From assembly GCF_001426345.1 (NCBI RefSeq), contig NZ_LMEM01000012.1, positions 210,177 through 243,184 on the forward strand: 33,008 bases of DNA. Reading direction: 5' to 3'. The position numbers and the translations under genes are program-made. This document shows, in pieces, positions 9,188-17,490 of the stretch; position 1 is the first letter of the stretch; the number at the start of each line of letters is the position of its first letter. The notes beneath the pieces are model-generated. The model was given only the letters and a program-made list of their open reading frames with translations, did no database searches and was not told the DNA's origin. Origin of the DNA: Devosia sp. Root436. Its GTDB lineage: Bacteria > Pseudomonadota > Alphaproteobacteria > Rhizobiales > Devosiaceae.

Positions 9188-9268
9188 CATCGGGCGGCGG
9201 GGGCCTGATTTGGCGATACGAGACCGGGGCGATGCGCTAGGATCGCAGCGTCCAACTCTGGAGCCGCT

Positions 9269-9709
9269 ATGCGCCGCACCGCCCTCGCCATTGCCTGTGT
9301 CTTCTCCCTGCTTGCCGCTCCCGCCTTCGCCCAGAGCGAGGAGGATGTCATGGGGCAGATCGAAAACCTGCATGGCATGTCGGTGGAATTCGGCGAGGCC
9401 TTTGGCCTGTTGCAGGACGCTTTCCTGTTCGGCGACCCTACCACCATCGCCGATCTGGGCGTCTATCCGCTGACCGTCGAAGCCAATGGTGAAATCTACG
9501 ACATCACCGAGCCGCAGGATCTGGTCGACAATTTCGACTACCTGCTGACCCCGGACACCATCGCCGCCCTCTCCAGCCAGGACTATGCCGATCTCATCGT
9601 CACCAGCGACGGCGTCGGCTTTGCCAATGGCGCACTATGGATGAACCTGATCTGCGTCGATGACGCCTGTGCCCAGGCCTGGTGGGGCATTACCCGCATC
9701 AACAACTAG
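9269..9709 (+). CDS. Small exported hypothetical protein
   Basis: The 146-residue precursor has a clear Sec signal peptide (MRRTALAIACVFSLLAAPAFA, with cleavage expected after AFA at about residue 21), so the product is periplasmic. The mature part contains FGEAFGLLQDAFLFGDPTTIADL and ends with CVDDACAQAWWGITRINN. The latter resembles the last strands of small NTF2-like or SnoaL-like folds that carry a Cys pair, but I cannot name a family. The two Cys (in CVDDAC) could form a disulfide. GGAG lies about six bases before the ATG. It stands alone between a strong terminator and an inverted repeat upstream of ilvD. Confidence 0.75.
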   Translation: MRRTALAIACVFSLLAAPAFAQSEEDVMGQIENLHGMSVEFGEAFGLLQDAFLFGDPTTIADLGVYPLTVEANGEIYDITEPQDLVDNFDYLLTPDTIAALSSQDYADLIVTSDGVGFANGALWMNLICVDDACAQAWWGITRINN

Positions 9710-9742
9710 CCTTCGGTGTGTGGCCTGCGCAGGTTTGCCATG

Positions 9743-9762
9743 ACCGTACCCACCGGTACGGT
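9743..9762 (+). terminator. Inverted repeat, possible terminator before ilvD
   Basis: A perfect 8-bp stem (ACCGTACC/GGTACGGT) with a CACC loop, followed by TTCGATT rather than a clean T-run. Its place 33 bases after the preceding stop suggests a weak terminator or transcript end. Confidence 0.45.
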
Positions 9763-9767
9763 TTCGA

Positions 9768-9796
9768 TTGATCCTGCCCTGGAATGGGTCTAAGAA
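9768..9796 (+). promoter_or_regulatory. Candidate sigma-70 promoter for ilvD
   Basis: TTGATC (9768-9773) and TAAGAA (9791-9796) are spaced by 17 bases, about 50 bases before the ilvD start. It is a reasonable match to the -35/-10 consensus but is judged by eye only. Confidence 0.35.
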
Positions 9797-9847
9797 AGAT
9801 CGACCGCGCTTGTCTCAATGGGCGCAAGGACTTCCGAGGACATCGTC

Positions 9848-11701
9848 ATGCCAGCCTATCGTTCCCGCACCACTACCCACGGCCGCAACATGGCCGGCGC
9901 GCGTGGCCTCTGGCGCGCCACGGGCATGAAGGACGGCGATTTCGGCAAGCCGATCATCGCCGTGGTCAACAGCTTCACCCAGTTCGTGCCCGGCCATGTG
10001 CATCTCAAGGATCTCGGCCAGCTCGTGGCGCGCGAGATCGAGGCGGCCGGCGGCGTCGCCAAGGAATTCAACACCATCGCGGTCGATGACGGCATCGCCA
10101 TGGGCCATGATGGCATGCTCTATTCGCTGCCATCGCGAGACATCATCGCCGACAGCGTGGAATACATGGTCAACGCCCATTGCGCCGACGCCATGGTCTG
10201 CATTTCCAATTGCGACAAGATCACCCCCGGCATGCTCAATGCCGCCATGCGCATCAATATTCCGGTGGTCTTCGTCTCCGGCGGCCCGATGGAAGCCGGC
10301 AAGGCCATGCTCAAGGGCAAGCTGCAGGCGCTCGACCTGGTCGACGCCATGGTGATGGCCGCCGACGACCACTATACCGACGAGGAGGTTCAGGCCGTCG
10401 AGGAAGCTGCCTGCCCCACCTGCGGCTCCTGTTCGGGCATGTTCACCGCCAATTCCATGAACTGCCTCACCGAGGCCTTGGGCCTTTCCCTGCCCGGCAA
10501 CGGCTCGACGCTGGCCACTCATTCGGATCGCAAGCGCTTGTTCCAGGAAGCCGGCCACCTGATCGTCGACCTGGCTCGCCGCTGGTATGAGCAGGACGAC
10601 GCTTCGGTGCTGCCGCGCTCCATCGCCACCAAGGCGGCTTTCGAGAACGCCATGAGCCTCGATATCGCCATGGGTGGCTCGACCAATACGGTGCTGCATA
10701 TCCTGGCTGCCGCCCATGAAGGCAAGGTCGATTTCACCATGGACGATATCGACAGCCTGAGCCGCAAGGTGCCGGTTCTCAGCAAGGTCGCCCCGGCCAA
10801 GGCGGATGTGCATATGGAAGACGTGCACCGCGCCGGCGGCATCATGGCCATTCTGGGTCAGCTCGACCGCGCGGGCCTGATCAATCGCAAGGAACATACG
10901 ATCCATTCTGCCACGATGGGCGATGCCCTGGACAAGTGGGATATCTCCCGCACCAATTCGGAAGCCGTGCGCAATTTCTTCATGGCCGCCCCCGGCGGCG
11001 TGCGCACCACGCAGGCCTTCAGCCAGTCCAACCGCTGGGCCGAACTCGATCTCGACCGCCAGAACGGGGTGATCCGCTCGGCCGAAACGCCCTTCTCCAA
11101 GGATGGGGGTCTCGCCGTGCTCAAGGGCAATATCGCCATCGACGGCTGCATCGTGAAGACGGCGGGCGTGGATGAATCCATCCTCAAATTCACCGGCCCG
11201 GCCCGCGTGTTCGAGAGCCAGGACGATACGGTCAAGGCGATCCTCAGTAACCAGATCAAGGAAGGCGACGTTCTCGTCATCCGCTATGAAGGCCCGCGCG
11301 GTGGCCCCGGCATGCAGGAAATGCTCTATCCGACGAGTTACCTCAAGTCGAAGGGCCTGGGCAAAGCCTGTGCCCTGCTGACCGACGGGCGCTTCTCGGG
11401 CGGCACCTCGGGCCTCTCCATCGGCCACGTTTCGCCCGAAGCGGCCGAAGGCGGCACGATCGGGCTGGTGCGCGAGGGTGACACGATCGAGATCGACATT
11501 CCCAACCGGACGATCACCCTGCTGGTGACCGACGACGAACTGACCCAGCGCCGGCATGACCAGGACCAGCTCGGCTGGAAGCCGGCCCATCCGCGCAAGC
11601 GCAATGTGACGACGGCCCTCAAGGCCTATGCGGCTTTCGCAACGAGTGCAGCGCGGGGCGCTGTGCGCGATACCGAGGCTATCGACAAGCTCTGGAACTG
11701 A
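9848..11701 (+). CDS. ilvD: Dihydroxy-acid dehydratase
   Basis: IlvD dehydrates 2,3-dihydroxy-isovalerate and 2,3-dihydroxy-3-methylvalerate to the 2-keto acids in valine, isoleucine and leucine synthesis, using an iron-sulfur cluster and Mg2+. The 617-residue length is normal. Conserved blocks seen are [18 protein letters not shown] at the N-terminus, [18 protein letters not shown] (cluster Cys122), [13 protein letters not shown] (Cys195), GGSTNTVLH and [16 protein letters not shown]. The open frame extends to 9818, but the ATG at 9848 gives the family start [14 protein letters not shown] and has GAGGA about eight bases upstream. It appears to be transcribed alone. The 3' flank is a repeat-rich intergenic region. 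Confidence 0.98.
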   Translation: MPAYRSRTTTHGRNMAGARGLWRATGMKDGDFGKPIIAVVNSFTQFVPGHVHLKDLGQLVAREIEAAGGVAKEFNTIAVDDGIAMGHDGMLYSLPSRDIIADSVEYMVNAHCADAMVCISNCDKITPGMLNAAMRINIPVVFVSGGPMEAGKAMLKGKLQALDLVDAMVMAADDHYTDEEVQAVEEAACPTCGSCSGMFTANSMNCLTEALGLSLPGNGSTLATHSDRKRLFQEAGHLIVDLARRWYEQDDASVLPRSIATKAAFENAMSLDIAMGGSTNTVLHILAAAHEGKVDFTMDDIDSLSRKVPVLSKVAPAKADVHMEDVHRAGGIMAILGQLDRAGLINRKEHTIHSATMGDALDKWDISRTNSEAVRNFFMAAPGGVRTTQAFSQSNRWAELDLDRQNGVIRSAETPFSKDGGLAVLKGNIAIDGCIVKTAGVDESILKFTGPARVFESQDDTVKAILSNQIKEGDVLVIRYEGPRGGPGMQEMLYPTSYLKSKGLGKACALLTDGRFSGGTSGLSIGHVSPEAAEGGTIGLVREGDTIEIDIPNRTITLLVTDDELTQRRHDQDQLGWKPAHPRKRNVTTALKAYAAFATSAARGAVRDTEAIDKLWN

Positions 11702-11733
11702 GGGCGCTAGTCCCACCCCGCCCACCGGTACCG

Positions 11734-11807
11734 CCCTCGGACTTGGTCCGAGGACCGCTATCAGCGCGGCACAAGCGGGCCTTGGTCCTCGGGTCGGGCC
11801 CGAGGAC
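11734..11807. repeat. Two related hairpins of CCTCGG...CCGAGG type
   Basis: CCTCGGACTTGGTCCGAGG (11734-11752) and a GTCCTCGGG/CCCGAGGAC hairpin (11785-11807) are two palindromes with the same core, 32 bases apart. They can also pair with each other. The type looks like a dispersed intergenic palindrome. Confidence 0.6.
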
Positions 11808-11922
11808 GGTGCGGTGACGTTGGAGCTACCAGGTCCTCTGCGACAATCGCGTGACAAGCACCGCGTGCGGTGCTACAGCCCCGCTCAGCCGCCCAGGACC
11901 TGCCAAGGTTCTGGTCCGGTCA

Positions 11923-11959
11923 GGTTCGATAGCGGGGATTCCACCCTCCCTATCGAACC
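11923..11959. repeat. Perfect 10-bp inverted repeat
   Basis: GGTTCGATAG (11923-11932) and its exact complement (11950-11959) enclose a 17-base loop. No T-run follows on either strand. It may be a transcript-end hairpin or a protein-binding palindrome. Confidence 0.5.
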
Positions 11960-11990
11960 GACCCTAACCCCCGAACATTGCAGATAATCA

Positions 11991-12094
11991 CGGTGTCATT
12001 CCGGCGCAGGCCGGAATCCATCTTGAGATAGCTCAGCTTTGCTGGGCGCGGATGGACCTCAGGATGGATCCCGGCCTTCGCCGGGATGACACCG
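11991..12094. repeat. Inverted repeat of the GTCATTCC type, copy 1
   Basis: The outer arms CGGTGTCATTCCGGC (11991-12005) and GCCGGGATGACACCG (12080-12094) pair with one wobble. Each arm also folds on itself (CCGGCGCAGGCCGG; CCCGGCCTTCGCCGGG). The general form (GTCATTCC, hairpin, GAATCC) is shared with 28817-28892. Confidence 0.65.
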
Positions 12095-12108
12095 CGCAAG
12101 TGATGAGC

Positions 12109-12978
12109 TCACCCCTTCCGGCCGATCCGATCCAGCGTGGCGAAATCGTCATCGCTGAGCTTGATTGCGGCTGCCGCCACGTTCTCTTCGAGATGGCTGA
12201 CCTTGCCGGTGCCCGGAATGGGCAGCATGACCGGCGAGCGCTTCAGCATCCAGGCCAGCGCCAGCTGGCTGGGCGAGGCATCGTGCTTTTCGGCGATGGT
12301 GCGGAACTCGGCGCTGGTGGCGGCGAGATTGCCGCCATCGATGGGCCGCCACGGAATGAAGCCGATGCCATTGGCCTCGCAATAATCCAGCACATCCTCG
12401 GCCTTGCGGCTGACCAGGTTGTACATGTTCTGGACGGTCGTCACCTTGAAGTATTTCTGCGCTTCCTTGATGTCGGCGACGCTGACCTCGCTGAGGCCGA
12501 CATGGCGGATCAGCCCATCCTGCTGCATCTGCGCGATGGCGCCGAACTGGTCGGCGCGCGGCGTCTGGCTCTCGATGCGGTGCAACTGCCAGAGGTCGAT
12601 GACGTCGAGCTTGAGCCGGCGCAGGCTCTGGATGGCGCCCTGGCGCAGGAATTCGGGGCGCCCCAGCTGGTGCCACTGGTCCGGCCCGGTGCGGGTCAGT
12701 CCGCTCTTGGTGGCGACGATGGTGCCCCTGGAATAGGGCGCCAGCACCTCCCCGATCAGCTCTTCGCTGACATAGGGGCCATAGCTTTCGGCCGTATCGA
12801 CGAAATCGACATTGAGTTCGGGCAGGCGCCGCAAGGTCGCCTTGGCCTCATCGGGATTCTCCGGCGGACCCCAGATGCCCCGTCCGGTGATGCGCATGGC
12901 GCCGAAACCGAGGCGGTTGACCGTGAGGTCGCCGCCAATGGCGAAGGTGCCCGAAAGGGCTGCGTCGAGTGTGGTCAT
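12109..12978 (-). CDS. Aldo/keto reductase
   Basis: A cytosolic NADPH-dependent aldo/keto reductase of 289 residues forming a TIM barrel. The catalytic tetrad is visible: Asp61 and Tyr66 (VDTAESYG), Lys91 (VATKSG) and His133 (LWQLHRI). The C-terminal cofactor-binding part includes [16 protein letters not shown], where the usual phosphate-binding IPG motif is seen. The substrate cannot be told from sequence. It resembles general bacterial AKRs of the YajO/Tas-like or oxidoreductase class. GGAG lies eight bases before the ATG at 12978. It is separated from the DUF1178 gene upstream by 42 bases on the same strand, so it may be the last gene of that run. Confidence 0.92.
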   Translation of the reverse strand: MTTLDAALSGTFAIGGDLTVNRLGFGAMRITGRGIWGPPENPDEAKATLRRLPELNVDFVDTAESYGPYVSEELIGEVLAPYSRGTIVATKSGLTRTGPDQWHQLGRPEFLRQGAIQSLRRLKLDVIDLWQLHRIESQTPRADQFGAIAQMQQDGLIRHVGLSEVSVADIKEAQKYFKVTTVQNMYNLVSRKAEDVLDYCEANGIGFIPWRPIDGGNLAATSAEFRTIAEKHDASPSQLALAWMLKRSPVMLPIPGTGKVSHLEENVAAAAIKLSDDDFATLDRIGRKG

Positions 12979-13020
12979 GGTGATATCTCCGTTTGGTCGC
13001 GCCGGGAGTGGCGCTCGGAA

Positions 13021-13458
13021 CTAGTTGTCGTCGGCAATATCAGGCAGCGGCATGAAGTCCACGCCGTCATCGAGCAGTCCCGCGACTTCATCGCGCGTGG
13101 CTTCGCCATAGATGCCGCGGGCTTCGGTTTCCTCGAAATGAATCTTGCGCGCCTCTTCGGCAAACCTGTCGCCGACATAGTCGGCCTGGCTGGTGACCTT
13201 CTGCCGATAGGCCCGCACCAGTTCGCGGAACCTGGCCGCGTCGGGATGGCCCGAGCTCAGCGAAACCGTCTCGCCATCCTTGCGCGCCACCGATGGCGCC
13301 ATAGGGGCTTTCTCGATTGTCCCGTCGCCGCAGACGGCGCAGGTGACGATGCCCCGCGCCTGCTGGTCGTCGAACGCGGCAGCGCTCTTGAACCAGGCGT
13401 CGTAGTGGTGGCCCTTGGCGCATTGGAGGGAATACTGGATCACGGCAACAAGTCTCAT
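13021..13458 (-). CDS. DUF1178 family protein
   Basis: The 145-residue protein starts MRLVAVIQYSLQCAKGHHYDAWF and has two Cys pairs or clusters (C in LQCAKGH, then CAVCGDG). This zinc-ribbon-like pattern is characteristic of DUF1178 proteins, which have no assigned function. The C-terminal half has YVGDRFAEEARKIHFEE and GIYGEATRDEV, the conserved block of this family. The frame is open further upstream to 13596, but family members begin near the IQYSL block. I use the ATG at 13458, and a GTG five codons in would give a start even closer to the family. It lies 46 bases downstream of the amidase gene on the same strand. Confidence 0.88.
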   Translation of the reverse strand: MRLVAVIQYSLQCAKGHHYDAWFKSAAAFDDQQARGIVTCAVCGDGTIEKAPMAPSVARKDGETVSLSSGHPDAARFRELVRAYRQKVTSQADYVGDRFAEEARKIHFEETEARGIYGEATRDEVAGLLDDGVDFMPLPDIADDN

Positions 13459-13504
13459 GAGCCCATGCGGCTCGGTTGGTTGACCAAGGATATAGGCCGA
13501 TAGC

Positions 13505-14335
13505 TTAAGCCTGCAACGCCCCCGGAAGGGCAAAGTTTCGCGCATTGGCCAAGGCCGGGATGCGCTGGCGTGCGTCGGCGACCAGCTCGGGAGCAATCTC
13601 TGCCACCAGTATGCCCGGCGCGTCGTGGTCGAGCTCGGCGACGATCCGCCCCCAGGGATCGATGATGAGCGAATGGCCGTAAGTAGCGCGTCCGTTCGGA
13701 TGCTGGCCGCCCTGCGCCGCCGCGATCACATAGGAGCCGGTCTCGATGGCCCGCGCCCGCAGCAGCACATGCCAATGCGCCTGGCCCGTGGGCACGGTGA
13801 AGGCTGCCGGTACGGCGAAGAGGTTTGCTCCGGCATTGGCCAGGGCGTTGTAGAGCCGGGGGAAGCGCATGTCGTAGCAGATGGAAAAACCCAGCGTGAA
13901 CGGGCCCAGATCGGCCGTTACCGCCACGTCGCCGCCGGCATAGGTGGCGCTTTCCCGGTAAGCATTGAGCCCGGCAATATCGGCATCGAACAGGTGGATC
14001 TTGTCATAGATCGCCACCTGCCCCCCGTCGGGTCCGAACAATACGGAGCGATTGGCAAAGCGCCCATCGGGCAGTGGCACCGCGAGAGAGCCGACATGAA
14101 TATGCAGGCCATGCTGGCGCGCCAGTTCGCTCACGCGGGCCAATTGCGGATGGCCCTCGAACGGCGCCGCCACGCTGGCCAGTTGCGCCCGGTTTTCCGG
14201 GAAGATCATGGTGACTTCCGGGGTCAGCGCATACTGCACGCCAGCCGCAGCCGCCTCGGCCAGCAGGGGCTCGAGCGCAGCAAGATTGGCGTCGGGGTCA
14301 AGACCCGACCGCATCTGGATGGCAGCGATTTTCAT
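13505..14335 (-). CDS. Carbon-nitrogen hydrolase (nitrilase family, Nit2/NitFhit-like)
   Basis: The 276-residue protein has the nitrilase-superfamily catalytic triad: Glu40 (ALTPEVTM), Lys112 (YDKIHLFD) and Cys153 (FSICYDMRFP). It most resembles the Nit1/Nit2 branch, which hydrolyses deaminated glutathione or omega-amides such as 2-oxoglutaramate. The KIHLFD and CYDMRFP forms support this branch, but the exact substrate is inferred. The frame is open to 14419, but MKIAAIQMRSG at 14335 is the family N-terminus and lies four bases after the grxC stop. Clustering with a glutaredoxin gene fits a role in glutathione metabolism or repair. Confidence 0.93.
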   Translation of the reverse strand: MKIAAIQMRSGLDPDANLAALEPLLAEAAAAGVQYALTPEVTMIFPENRAQLASVAAPFEGHPQLARVSELARQHGLHIHVGSLAVPLPDGRFANRSVLFGPDGGQVAIYDKIHLFDADIAGLNAYRESATYAGGDVAVTADLGPFTLGFSICYDMRFPRLYNALANAGANLFAVPAAFTVPTGQAHWHVLLRARAIETGSYVIAAAQGGQHPNGRATYGHSLIIDPWGRIVAELDHDAPGILVAEIAPELVADARQRIPALANARNFALPGALQA

Positions 14336-14339
14336 GGGA

Positions 14340-14594
14340 TTACTGGGCCAAGAGCGGGTCGAGGCCGCCGCGGCGGTCGAGCGCGGCCATATCGTCATAG
14401 CCGCCGACATGGGCGTCATCGATGAAGATTTGCGGCACCGTGCGGCGGCCGTGGGCGCGCTCGGTCATGGCTTCGCGCACGCCGGGATCGAGCGCGCTGA
14501 TCTCGGTATAATCGGCGCCCTTGTCCGCCAGCAGCGACTTGGCGGCATGGCAATAGGGACAGGTCGGGGTGGTGTAGATCTCGATCTTGGCCAT
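14340..14594 (-). CDS. grxC: Glutaredoxin 3
   Basis: An 84-residue class I glutaredoxin with the dithiol active site CPYC (Cys12 and Cys15 from this start) and the family features TVPQIFIDDAHVGGYDDM (cis-Pro loop and GG glutathione-binding segment). It reduces protein disulfides and mixed disulfides using glutathione. The annotated frame begins TTG-ATG. I chose the ATG at 14594 because GGAG sits eight bases upstream and the product then begins MAKIEIYTTPTCPYC. It is followed after four bases by the nitrilase-family gene, and comF lies 36 bases upstream. Confidence 0.96.
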   Translation of the reverse strand: MAKIEIYTTPTCPYCHAAKSLLADKGADYTEISALDPGVREAMTERAHGRRTVPQIFIDDAHVGGYDDMAALDRRGGLDPLLAQ

Positions 14595-14630
14595 CAAAAT
14601 TTCTCCAATGGGAACAAGGTATTTATCCCT

Positions 14631-15437
14631 TTATATGGGCAAGTCCGCGCCAATGACAACGCGGGCGAAGGTCACGACGTCGACAGCATCCACCCCGGCC
14701 TTGCGCAGCGTGCGCGTCACCGCCTTGACGGTGGCGCCGGTAGTATAGACATCGTCGACAACCACCACGCGCCGGCCGCCGGTTCGAATCAGGATATCGG
14801 GGTGAACCGCAAAGGCCCCGGCGACATTGCGCTGCCGCCCGTCGCCGCTGAGGCCCACCTGCTGCCGGGTTCGGCGGATGCGCTGGACCAGCGACGGATC
14901 GACCGTGAGCCCGGTCAACCGCCCCACGGCCCGGGCCAGTTCCGCCGACTGGTTGAAGCGCCGTTCACGCTGCCGCGCCGGATGCAGCGGCACAGGCATA
15001 AGGATGGGCGCGCCGGCCCACAATTCATGCCCGGCCCCGGCCATCAGCCGGGCGCAGAAACGTGCCAGCTCTGGCCGGTCGCCATATTTGAGGCGCGACA
15101 CCATGGTCGCGGCAAGCTCGTCATAGATGACGGCCGAGCGGGCCCGGCCAAAGGGCGGCGGATCGGCCAGCGCCGCGGCGGAGACCGCATCGGGGCCGAG
15201 CGACGCTGCAAAAGGCAGGCCGAGCACCGGACAGAGCGGCGCGGTGATCGGACGCAAGGCCTTGAAACAATTGGAACAAAGCGTATCCGGCACTGCGGTC
15301 GGCGCTTCGCAGTTGAGGCAGGCGGGCGGGTAGGCCAGGTCCAGCATCATGCCGCCCAGACGCCCGATGCCGCCGGTTATGTGCCGGCGCCACCACCCGG
15401 TTTTGACAAGCCCCTCGACCCTCTCCATAAGGCGCAT
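14631..15437 (-). CDS. ComF family protein (phosphoribosyltransferase fold)
   Basis: The 268-residue protein has an N-terminal four-Cys zinc-finger-like segment (CLNC...CSNC, with another Cys at LCPV) and a C-terminal phosphoribosyltransferase-type domain with the PRPP-binding motif VVVVDDVYTTGAT near residues 225-237. LMPVPLHPARQRERRFNQS is the ComF signature. ComF proteins are linked to DNA uptake in transformable bacteria (ComFC, GntX), but most homologues are of unproven function. It is the first gene of the minus-strand run comF-grxC-amidase-DUF1178 and diverges from the methyltransferase-like gene, with only 33 bases between the starts. Confidence 0.93.
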   Translation of the reverse strand: MRLMERVEGLVKTGWWRRHITGGIGRLGGMMLDLAYPPACLNCEAPTAVPDTLCSNCFKALRPITAPLCPVLGLPFAASLGPDAVSAAALADPPPFGRARSAVIYDELAATMVSRLKYGDRPELARFCARLMAGAGHELWAGAPILMPVPLHPARQRERRFNQSAELARAVGRLTGLTVDPSLVQRIRRTRQQVGLSGDGRQRNVAGAFAVHPDILIRTGGRRVVVVDDVYTTGATVKAVTRTLRKAGVDAVDVVTFARVVIGADLPI

Positions 15438-15470
15438 AGTGTCACACCGCCGTCAGGCCGCAAGACCATC

Positions 15471-16334
15471 ATGAACCAGCCGCCCGCCATTTTCGATACC
15501 GCCCTGATCGCCCGCCACCTGGCGCGGCGGCAACAGGCGGGGGATTTCGTCACCGACCTGGTGCTTGCCGATCTCGAAGACCGGCTCGGCGCCCTGATCC
15601 GCGACTTTCCCCGCGCCGCCATTATCGGTCCCGATGTGGACCGGCTCCCCGCTTTCGGCCAGACCGCCAGCGCGCGCTTCGCCTTCGAGCGCCACGCGGC
15701 GTTCGGACCCCATGATGACATGCCCGATCTGGAGGGGGATAACTTCAACCTCATCGTCTCGCTGCTGCATCTGCAGGCCATCAATGACGTGCCCGGCTAC
15801 CTGGCGCGGCTGCGGGCGAAGCTGGCGCCCGATGGACTGCTGCTGATCGCGGCCCTGGGCGGCGAGACATTGACGGAATTGCGCGAGGCTTTTCTTGCTG
15901 CCGATTCAATGGTTTATGGCGGCGCTTCGGCGCGGGTGGCGCCGATGATCCAGGTGCGCGATGCCGGGGCGCTGCTGCAGCGCGTAGGGCTGGCGCTGCC
16001 GGTAGCCGATGTCGAAACCCATATCGTGCGCTATTCCTCGCCCCTGGCGCTGATGGCAGAACTCAAGGCGCTGGGAGCCGCCAACCCATTGATGGATCGG
16101 CCGAAACGCCTGGCGACCCCAGCCCTACTGGCCGCCGCCGCCCAAGCCTATGCCCTCAACGACAGCGACAAGGATGGCCGCATCAGGGCGACGCTGGAAA
16201 TCATCTGGCTTTCCGGCTGGGCCCCGCATGAAAGCCAGCAAAAACCGCTGAAACCAGGCAGCGCCACGACGCGCCTGGGCGACGTGCTGGCCCGGCAAAT
16301 CCCCGGCGAAAACAGTAGCATCGGGCGCGAATAG
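15471..16334 (+). CDS. SAM-dependent methyltransferase-like protein (NDUFAF5/BioC-related)
   Basis: The 287-residue protein has the layout of the alphaproteobacterial relatives of mitochondrial NDUFAF5: IFDTALIARHLAR at the N-terminus, a conserved NLIVSLLHLQAINDVPGYL block, LAPDGLLLIAALGGETLTELREAF, and DSMVYGGASARVAPMIQVRDAGALLQR. NDUFAF5 acts in complex I assembly by hydroxylating an arginine. The bacterial role is not known and is inferred. The glycine-rich SAM loop is not recognisable: the expected position reads DFPRAAIIGPDVDRL instead of a GxGxG pattern. The frame is open far upstream (to 14208), but that part is antisense to comF and grxC. The ATG at 15471 is the family start. Confidence 0.85.
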   Translation: MNQPPAIFDTALIARHLARRQQAGDFVTDLVLADLEDRLGALIRDFPRAAIIGPDVDRLPAFGQTASARFAFERHAAFGPHDDMPDLEGDNFNLIVSLLHLQAINDVPGYLARLRAKLAPDGLLLIAALGGETLTELREAFLAADSMVYGGASARVAPMIQVRDAGALLQRVGLALPVADVETHIVRYSSPLALMAELKALGAANPLMDRPKRLATPALLAAAAQAYALNDSDKDGRIRATLEIIWLSGWAPHESQQKPLKPGSATTRLGDVLARQIPGENSSIGRE

Positions 16335-16420
16335 GGTAGCAGACTGTTAGCATTGAAGCGCTGGACGGGTGAAACGAATATCGGGGCCAAACCACCCGCT
16401 TGCGCTGCACTAAAAACAAA

Positions 16421-16446
16421 AAGGGCCGGTGTCTCCACCGGCCCTT
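16421..16446 (-). terminator. Rho-independent terminator of carD
   Basis: An 11-bp perfect stem (16421-16431 with 16436-16446), a four-base loop and, read on the minus strand, TTTTTGTTTTT. It lies 26 bases after the carD stop and is the clearest terminator in this part. It could also stop the convergent methyltransferase transcript. Confidence 0.9.
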
Positions 16447-16472
16447 CCAGTTCTTTCTGAAGCCAATGCGCT

Positions 16473-17042
16473 TTACGCGGCAGCTTCCTCGTCGCTTTCG
16501 GCGGCGTCGGCCTTGGTGCGGCGCGGCGACTTGGCGAGGTTCTTCTCGATGAGCTGGACGGCTTCGGTCAGCGTCAGCTTGTTGACGGCGCCGATTTCGC
16601 GGCTCATGCGGTCCATCGCCTGCTCGAACAGCTGGCGTTCCGAATAGGACTGCTCGGGCTGTTCCTCGGAGCGATAGAGATCGCGCACGACTTCGGAAAT
16701 GGCGATGAGATCGCCGGAATTGATCTTGGCTTCGTATTCCTGGGCGCGGCGCGACCACATGGTGCGCTTGACGCGGGCGCGGCCGGTGACGGTGGTCAGC
16801 GCCTGGGTGACCATGTCTTCCTCGGCCAGCTTGCGCATGCCGACGGACTTGATCTTGGCCACGGGGACGCGCAGGGTCAGCTTGTCCTGTTCGAAGCTGA
16901 TGACGAACAACTCAAGGGTCAGCCCGGCAACTTCCTGTTCTTCGATCGAGACGATCACACCGACGCCATGCGCCGGATAGACAACATACTCGCCCGTCTT
17001 GAACCCAAGCCGTGTCTGTACCTTCTTGGCTACCATATTCAT
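16473..17042 (-). CDS. CarD family transcriptional regulator
   Basis: CarD/CdnL proteins bind the RNA polymerase beta subunit and stabilise open complexes, setting rRNA and growth-related transcription. The 189-residue protein has the Tudor-like RNA-polymerase-interaction domain (FKTGEYVVYPAHGVGVIVSIEEQEVAG, residues 14-40) and the helical DNA-binding part (SRRAQEYEAKINSGDLIAISEVVRDLYR), followed by an acidic, Ala-rich tail. AAGGAG lies about six bases before the ATG. It appears monocistronic: a palindrome followed by a T-run lies 160 bases upstream and a strong terminator follows. The family is essential or growth-limiting in several Alphaproteobacteria (known for the family). Confidence 0.95.
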   Translation of the reverse strand: MNMVAKKVQTRLGFKTGEYVVYPAHGVGVIVSIEEQEVAGLTLELFVISFEQDKLTLRVPVAKIKSVGMRKLAEEDMVTQALTTVTGRARVKRTMWSRRAQEYEAKINSGDLIAISEVVRDLYRSEEQPEQSYSERQLFEQAMDRMSREIGAVNKLTLTEAVQLIEKNLAKSPRRTKADAAESDEEAAA

Positions 17043-17203
17043 GGAACTCCTTGTTGACGCCCCAAATGGACAGTTCCTGGCGGGAAGGACCGTCCATTCC
17101 TACTCTTCGTTATGGCGTTCGAACGGAACGCCGCGCGCAGCAAATACCCCATGGCCATCCGGTTCCGCTTTTCCCGGAGGTCAAGTCATCTGACGATGTT
17201 GTC

Positions 17204-17227
17204 AAAAAAATCGTGCCTTAAGGCACG
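17204..17227 (-). terminator. Rho-independent terminator, probably of fdxA
   Basis: CGTGCCTTAAGGCACG (17212-17227) is a perfect palindrome that can fold as a 6-bp stem with a TTAA loop. It is followed on the minus strand by ATTTTTTTG. It lies downstream of fdxA and upstream of carD. Confidence 0.75.
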
Positions 17228-17350
17228 GGCTGGGTGACGGGCTCAACTGCATATGGCCAGACCATAGCACAAAATTTCAGCAGAATCAAAAACTACGAAT
17301 CAGGTGTGGTTTCGCGCCCGCGCAATGGGGCGATGATGTGGCTGCCTGTT

Positions 17351-17482
17351 CCTCTCCCCGGCGGGGAGAGGGTGGATCGGCCGAAGGCCGAGACGGGTGA
17401 GGGGATTTCCCCACGCGCCATGGATGCGGCGGGACTCCCCTCATCCGGCGCTGCGCGCCACCTTCTCCCCGGCGGGGAGAAG
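17351..17482. repeat. Palindromic repeat copy B, downstream of fdxA
   Basis: End hairpins CTCTCCCCGGCGGGGAGAG (17352-17370) and a CTTCTCCCC/GGGGAGAAG hairpin (17462-17482) bracket inner GGTGAGGGGA / TCCCCTCATC arms. Overall it has the same design as the copy in prmC but a different subtype (CCGGCGG tip). Confidence 0.75.
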
Positions 17483-17490
17483 AATACGGC

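Larger units (their letters stand above)
11702..12108. other. Repeat-rich intergenic region between ilvD and the aldo/keto reductase gene
   Basis: This is 407 bases between convergent genes with no credible coding sequence. It holds three inverted-repeat units (11734-11807, 11923-11959, 11991-12094), which are listed separately. No T-rich terminator was found, so one or more of these hairpins may end both transcripts. Confidence 0.7.
17043..17490. other. Gene-free region between fdxA and carD
   Basis: These 448 bases have no credible gene. The part next to carD should hold its promoter, but I could not identify -10/-35 boxes. A palindrome with a T-run at 17204-17227 points left and may end the fdxA transcript. 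A palindromic repeat (copy B) occupies 17351-17482, ending nine bases from the fdxA stop. Confidence 0.6.

Noticed and set aside
9740..9793. 17-codon open frame (MTVPTGTVSIDPALEWV) before ilvD, as a possible branched-chain leader peptide
   Set aside because: Only scattered Val, Ile and Leu codons with no run, weak ribosome binding site, and it overlaps the candidate -35/-10 promoter, so it would not be in the ilvD mRNA.
9815..11857. 680-residue minus-strand open frame across ilvD
   Set aside because: It is the antisense shadow of ilvD, rich in His, Arg and Gly and without recognisable domain motifs.
12052..13503. 483-residue plus-strand open frame antisense to the aldo/keto reductase and DUF1178
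   Set aside because: The real genes have catalytic or family motifs on the minus strand; the plus frame is a shadow with no ribosome binding site.
14208..16334. 708-residue plus-strand open frame covering grxC, comF and the methyltransferase
   Set aside because: Only the last 287 residues (from 15471) have family motifs. The first part is antisense to two well-supported genes and results from high GC.
17204..17227. carD promoter based on TTGACA near 17200-17205 on the minus strand
   Set aside because: No acceptable -10 box follows at 16-18 bases, and the hexamer lies in the T-run of the terminator palindrome.
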